Positions 60,968-64,000 of a stretch of DNA of 64,000 nt are shown here, piece by piece. The position numbers were made by a program, and so were the translations under genes. The notes under the pieces are model-generated. The model had not been told where the DNA came from and ran no database searches. It saw only the letters and a program-made list of their open reading frames with translations. This stretch comes from Stieleria tagensis (GTDB lineage: Bacteria; Planctomycetota; Planctomycetia; Pirellulales; Pirellulaceae), in assembly GCF_024129865.1 (NCBI RefSeq), contig NZ_JAMYFE010000103.1, forward strand, positions 1 to 64,000. Direction: 5' to 3'. The stretch's first letter is position 1. Each line of letters starts with the position of its first letter.

Positions 60968-62383
60968 CTAATGAGCCGACAAGCGGTCGAGAATGTTTCG
61001 CGTGATTGTGACGACATGGGGATCATCGCCTGCGAGTCCGTGTGACCAATCGGTCGTTCCGGCGCTGACCACCGTTCCGCCTTGGGTGTAGGTACCTAGC
61101 ACTGCGTTGCCGACGCGGTCGGTCGGAAAGCGGTCATACCAGAGGCAATCGCCGGGCGCCCAGCGTGCCTGACAGGTTCCTAGAATGGTAAAGGACTCGG
61201 GTGTCCCGTCGCGATGAGTTGGATTGGGCAGCCCGTCGACCCATTCAATTTCGCAACCGTCGCACTCGTAACCAACAATCGAGTGTTCGCCCCCGAAACG
61301 ATCACCACGTTTGAGTTCGGTGTCCTTGAACAGCCAATGCTCCGGACGATGGACTTCGAAGCTGCCTGGCCCATCCATGAACTGACCATGGCTGCGATGG
61401 TAGCCGCCCCACAGAAAACCGACTCCGGTCAGTTGATTCTCCGGACGTTCGATCAAATGATGGCTCCACGCCGTGCTCAGCAATTTGGGGTCGCCAGTGC
61501 GAAAGAGAGGGTCGCTATTTAAAGATTGTTTCCAGCAGGTCAATGCACGACCGTCGTCTTCGCTACGGACTTGCCAGCAACACGTGTTCCCGCTTAGAAA
61601 CGCGACGTTCCCACCCTCCTTGATGTATTGTTCCAGATGATCGCGCATGGGCGACGACCAATATTCATCATGGCCGACACTCAGCACCAGTTGATACTGT
61701 TTTAAGATTTCAGGATGAAATTCAAGATCGCAATTCGATGCGTAGTCCAGCGTGTAACCGTTTTGTTCGGCCCATTTCACGAAAGGCAATTCCCAGTTGC
61801 TAAAAAGCGAATGCAACGGGCGATCGAATGAAACGCGGTGACCTTGCAGTCCGTCGCGGTCGTGGTAGGCGTACAAGCTGTGACCGCCCCAATTGCTGTA
61901 GGCGTTGTAGGTGTTGGTCCCCAATTCCAACAGAATCTTGGTGCTTTCCCCAGGTGCGGGCGATCGAACGATAAAGAACAGAGTGCTGCGAATTGGTTTG
62001 TCATCCGTGCTGAGCGTCAGCGTCGCCTCATAATATCCGCTGGTCCAATCCCGAGGCACAGTGATCGTCACTGCGGCGGGCCAGTTGCATCCATGCGACG
62101 AGGCGCGATCGGGAATCGGGTGCGCGGCACAGGCAATCTTTGTTTTTTCGAACACCTTACTCCGCTCGGCGCCCACCCGCTCGAGTACCAGATCAAACGA
62201 TTGCCCGCTGCCCGAAACGTGAAAGGAAAGTTCTTCGCCTGCAGCGACGCTCACTTGATCGGCATACCCCAGAATAAAGGGGCCGGTGGGTTGCGGTTGA
62301 TCCGCCTCCGCCCGTGTGACTGCAATGACAGCAAGCACACAAAATCCGGCGACAAGAGCGTTGAAATTCCTAAAGATTATCAT
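60968..62383 (-). CDS. Secreted N,N-dimethylformamidase beta-subunit-like protein
   Basis: 471 aa from ATG 62383, with a signal peptide (NALVAGFCVLAVIAVTRAEA). The body matches the dimethylformamidase large-subunit type: an N-terminal beta domain (GYADQVSVAAGEELSFHVSG, SGYYEATLTLSTDDK), then TYNAYSNWGGHSLYAYHDRD, LDYASNCDLEFHPEILKQYQ, LVLSVGHDEYWSSPMRDHLE and GGNVAFLSGNTCCWQVR. The actual substrate need not be dimethylformamide, since exported homologues in planctomycetes have unknown roles. The frame is open upstream to 62497 without signal features. It lies 109 bp upstream of the redox protein on the same strand, so it may share its operon. Confidence 0.87.
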   Translation of the reverse strand: MIIFRNFNALVAGFCVLAVIAVTRAEADQPQPTGPFILGYADQVSVAAGEELSFHVSGSGQSFDLVLERVGAERSKVFEKTKIACAAHPIPDRASSHGCNWPAAVTITVPRDWTSGYYEATLTLSTDDKPIRSTLFFIVRSPAPGESTKILLELGTNTYNAYSNWGGHSLYAYHDRDGLQGHRVSFDRPLHSLFSNWELPFVKWAEQNGYTLDYASNCDLEFHPEILKQYQLVLSVGHDEYWSSPMRDHLEQYIKEGGNVAFLSGNTCCWQVRSEDDGRALTCWKQSLNSDPLFRTGDPKLLSTAWSHHLIERPENQLTGVGFLWGGYHRSHGQFMDGPGSFEVHRPEHWLFKDTELKRGDRFGGEHSIVGYECDGCEIEWVDGLPNPTHRDGTPESFTILGTCQARWAPGDCLWYDRFPTDRVGNAVLGTYTQGGTVVSAGTTDWSHGLAGDDPHVVTITRNILDRLSAH

Positions 62384-62536
62384 GGTGTTTAGCGACGGAG
62401 TGGTGATAGTTGGGATCTCTGCGAGTCGCGATTGTAAACGTTGGTGACACCATCCATTGATGGTCTGAAGGTGCGAATCTATCGCAACTGGAAACAAGAT
62501 TCTTGAAGGTCCGAATTTTTGGGGAAACGGACGTGT

Positions 62537-62781
62537 CAGTTTTGAAGCAAACGCTTTTGCCAGCCGGGCAGGGCGTTACACGAAGTGCCGGCGGCGTGAG
62601 TCGCCGGAATACAGGTGATTTTGTTTCTAGCCCAGAGGGCGGCACATGGTTTCACGCAGCGTTGCATCATTGTGTCGCCCGCTGGGCTATTGGGTCCATT
62701 TTCTTCCGCATCCGGCGACTGACGCCGCCGGCAGTCATTGTGTCGCCCGCTGGGCTTTAGAAAACGCTGGCTTCAAAACTG
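62537..62781. mobile_element. 245-bp MITE-like element with terminal inverted repeats and 6-bp flanking duplication
   Basis: CAGTTTTGAAGC (62537-62548) and its exact reverse complement GCTTCAAAACTG (62770-62781) bound the element. ACGTGT flanks both ends (62531-62536 and 62782-62787) as a probable target duplication. Inside, a GC-rich 22-bp block at 62587-62608 is repeated inverted at 62711-62732 (21 of 22), and TCATTGTGTCGCCCGCTGGG occurs at 62667 and 62735, with an inverted near-copy at ~62632. It encodes nothing. It fills most of the 659-bp gap 62384-63042; the rest holds the divergent promoters, unidentified. Confidence 0.8.
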
Positions 62782-63042
62782 ACGTGTCGGGCTAGGAAAA
62801 ACCAAGTCCCAACTGACGCTCTGTGAAATCCTGATCGAAAGCGGATTCTGAATGGTTCGAGAGGCGGACGCGAGCCATGTGGTGCGTCACTGTTCGCAAA
62901 AATGAAATGCCGGTGCAAAACAGGGTCTTACTGCCAGTTTATATACGAAGCGATACAATCTGACCCGATCTGTGCCGTAGAATGCGGGTTTGAAATAGCG
63001 ATGCTGCTGCGCTTTCGCACCCGTTGGTCATTGGAGATCGAG

Positions 63043-64000
63043 ATGTTGTTGCGGTTTTTGGTTTTGGTAGCTGTGACGGCAATCGCCTTTGGGGGTGATG
63101 GCAACGTCTTGGCCGCTGGCAGTGATGATGGTTCACCGATTGGGGAACGTGTTGAATCCTTCACGCTGGACAACTGCTACGGAAAACCGATCTCGCTTGA
63201 CGATTTTTCTTCTGCTAAAGCCGTGGTGATCGTCTTTTTGGGCACGGAATGTCCCTTGGCAAAACTGTATGGGCCTCGATTGACGGAGATTCAAAAGCGA
63301 TATGCTGACCGAGGCGTGCAGATCATTGGCGTGAATTCGAACAAGCAGGACAGCTTGACTGAACTGGGCGCCTACGTGCGTCGACATGAAATCGGATTTC
63401 CGATGTTGAAAGACCCGGGCAACCAAGTGGCCGATGCGATCGGTGCCGAACGCACGCCGGAAGTCTTCTTGTTGGATCGCCAGCGCGTTGTGCGATACCA
63501 TGGGCGCATCGATGATCAGTACGGTGTTGGTTATTCAAAAGAACGCGACGCGAAACCAGAACTGACTTTGGCGATTGATGCCTTGCTGGCTGGAAGTCCG
63601 ATCGAGATCGCGGAAACCGAACCCGTCGGATGTCATATCGGCCGCGTCAAATCCAGTCCGCCATCGGGCGATGTGACGTTTACAAAAGACATCGCTCCGA
63701 TCTTCAACAGCAAATGCGTGAGTTGTCATCGTGATGGTGAAATTGCGCCGTTCACGCTCGGCAGCTACGACGACGTGCTCGGATGGGAGGACACGATTCT
63801 GGAAGTGATTGACGACAATCGGATGCCACCTTGGTTCGCTGACCCCAGCCACGGAGAATTTGCAAACGACGCTCGCCTAAGCTCACAAGAGCGCGAGCTG
63901 ATCGCCACCTGGGTAGACAATGGGATGCCTCAAGGCGAATTGAGCGACCTGCCAGATCCGCCGGTGTTCGCTGATGGTTGGCAAATGCAGGAGCCACATC
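63043..64000 (+). CDS. Exported redoxin-cytochrome protein, C-terminus cut by window edge
   Basis: At least 319 codons. GGAG precedes ATG 63043, which opens a signal peptide (MLLRFLVLVAVTAIAFGGDG). Residues ~30-175 are a thioredoxin-fold AhpC/TSA-type domain (SFTLDNCYGKPISLDDFSSA, VIVFLGTECPLAKLYGPRLT, GVNSNKQDSLTELGAYVRRH). The active-site region has one Cys (ECPLA), not a CxxC. A cytochrome-like part follows with CVSCH near residue 225 (IFNSKCVSCHRDGEIAPFTL) and NRMPPWFADPSHGEF. This architecture is common in planctomycetes; its role, perhaps thiol-dependent redox chemistry or haem-coupled defence, is unproven. In-frame ATG 63001 is an alternative without a signal peptide. Confidence 0.9.
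   Translation, partial: MLLRFLVLVAVTAIAFGGDGNVLAAGSDDGSPIGERVESFTLDNCYGKPISLDDFSSAKAVVIVFLGTECPLAKLYGPRLTEIQKRYADRGVQIIGVNSNKQDSLTELGAYVRRHEIGFPMLKDPGNQVADAIGAERTPEVFLLDRQRVVRYHGRIDDQYGVGYSKERDAKPELTLAIDALLAGSPIEIAETEPVGCHIGRVKSSPPSGDVTFTKDIAPIFNSKCVSCHRDGEIAPFTLGSYDDVLGWEDTILEVIDDNRMPPWFADPSHGEFANDARLSSQERELIATWVDNGMPQGELSDLPDPPVFADGWQMQEPH

Noticed and set aside
62580-62760. Repeated GC-rich blocks as a CRISPR array
   Set aside because: Units are inverted as well as direct, spacing is irregular, and the whole lies within terminal inverted repeats, so a MITE explains it better.
1-64000. tRNA, rRNA, riboswitch or biosynthetic cluster
   Set aside because: No cloverleaf, ribosomal or riboswitch-like consensus was recognised by eye; a covariance-model scan would be needed to exclude small RNAs.

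Overview
This window looks like a chromosomal segment from a marine planctomycete of the Rhodopirellula/Pirellulaceae type. The evidence is the gene content: six sulfatase genes, three ECF sigma factor + FecR-like pairs, and the planctomycete-typical exported families DUF1501, DUF1552, DUF1549/DUF1553 and DUF1587/1588/1592/1595 with CxxCH haem motifs. Start-stop overlaps (ATGA, TAATG, GTGA) are frequent. No rRNA, tRNA or CRISPR array was seen. Assignments come from reading motifs and domain order; no database search was run.

Left region (1-24063, all minus strand). This is a nearly gapless run transcribed leftwards. It starts with an ECF sigma factor (23494-24063) and a FecR-like membrane protein. 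These are followed by a DUF1549/DUF1553 cytochrome, a DUF1501 protein, and a very large sulfatase + alginate-lyase-like + alpha-toroid fusion (13433-17269). Then come a second sulfatase, a second DUF1553 cytochrome, a second DUF1501, a DUF1592 cytochrome and a DUF1552 protein. After a 488-bp gap there is a second sigma + FecR/LamG pair and a sulfatase cut by the window edge. The likely job is regulated periplasmic breakdown of a sulfated polysaccharide. Three copies of a ~50-bp palindromic element lie in frame inside two of these genes.

Middle region (24.2-38.2 kb, mixed strands, accessory and partly decayed). It holds an IS3-type transposase remnant, a secreted zinc peptidase that begins with GTG, and a macro-domain pseudogene. 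It also holds a sulfatase with a C-terminal VHL-beta-like domain, a stress-type pair (an acidic 118-aa protein and a DUF892/YciF-like protein), an arylsulfatase next to a GH16 glycanase, small membrane proteins, a GNAT acetyltransferase, a CoA-binding protein and a decayed DUF1569 gene.

Right region (38.2-64 kb). A second leftward operon runs from 50293 to 38215: a DUF1501 gene with a replaced N-terminus, a sulfatase-SMP-30 fusion, DUF1592, two DUF1552 genes and another DUF1592. A third sigma-FecR pair diverges from it, followed by a Tat-exported Gfo/Idh/MocA oxidoreductase. Facing it are a Tat-exported FAD oxidoreductase, a 1532-aa multidomain redox protein (TIM barrel, LamG, cytochrome c, beta-propeller, azurin-like cupredoxin) and a dimethylformamidase-beta-like protein. 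A 245-bp MITE-like element with 6-bp flanking duplications precedes a redoxin-cytochrome protein cut by the right edge.
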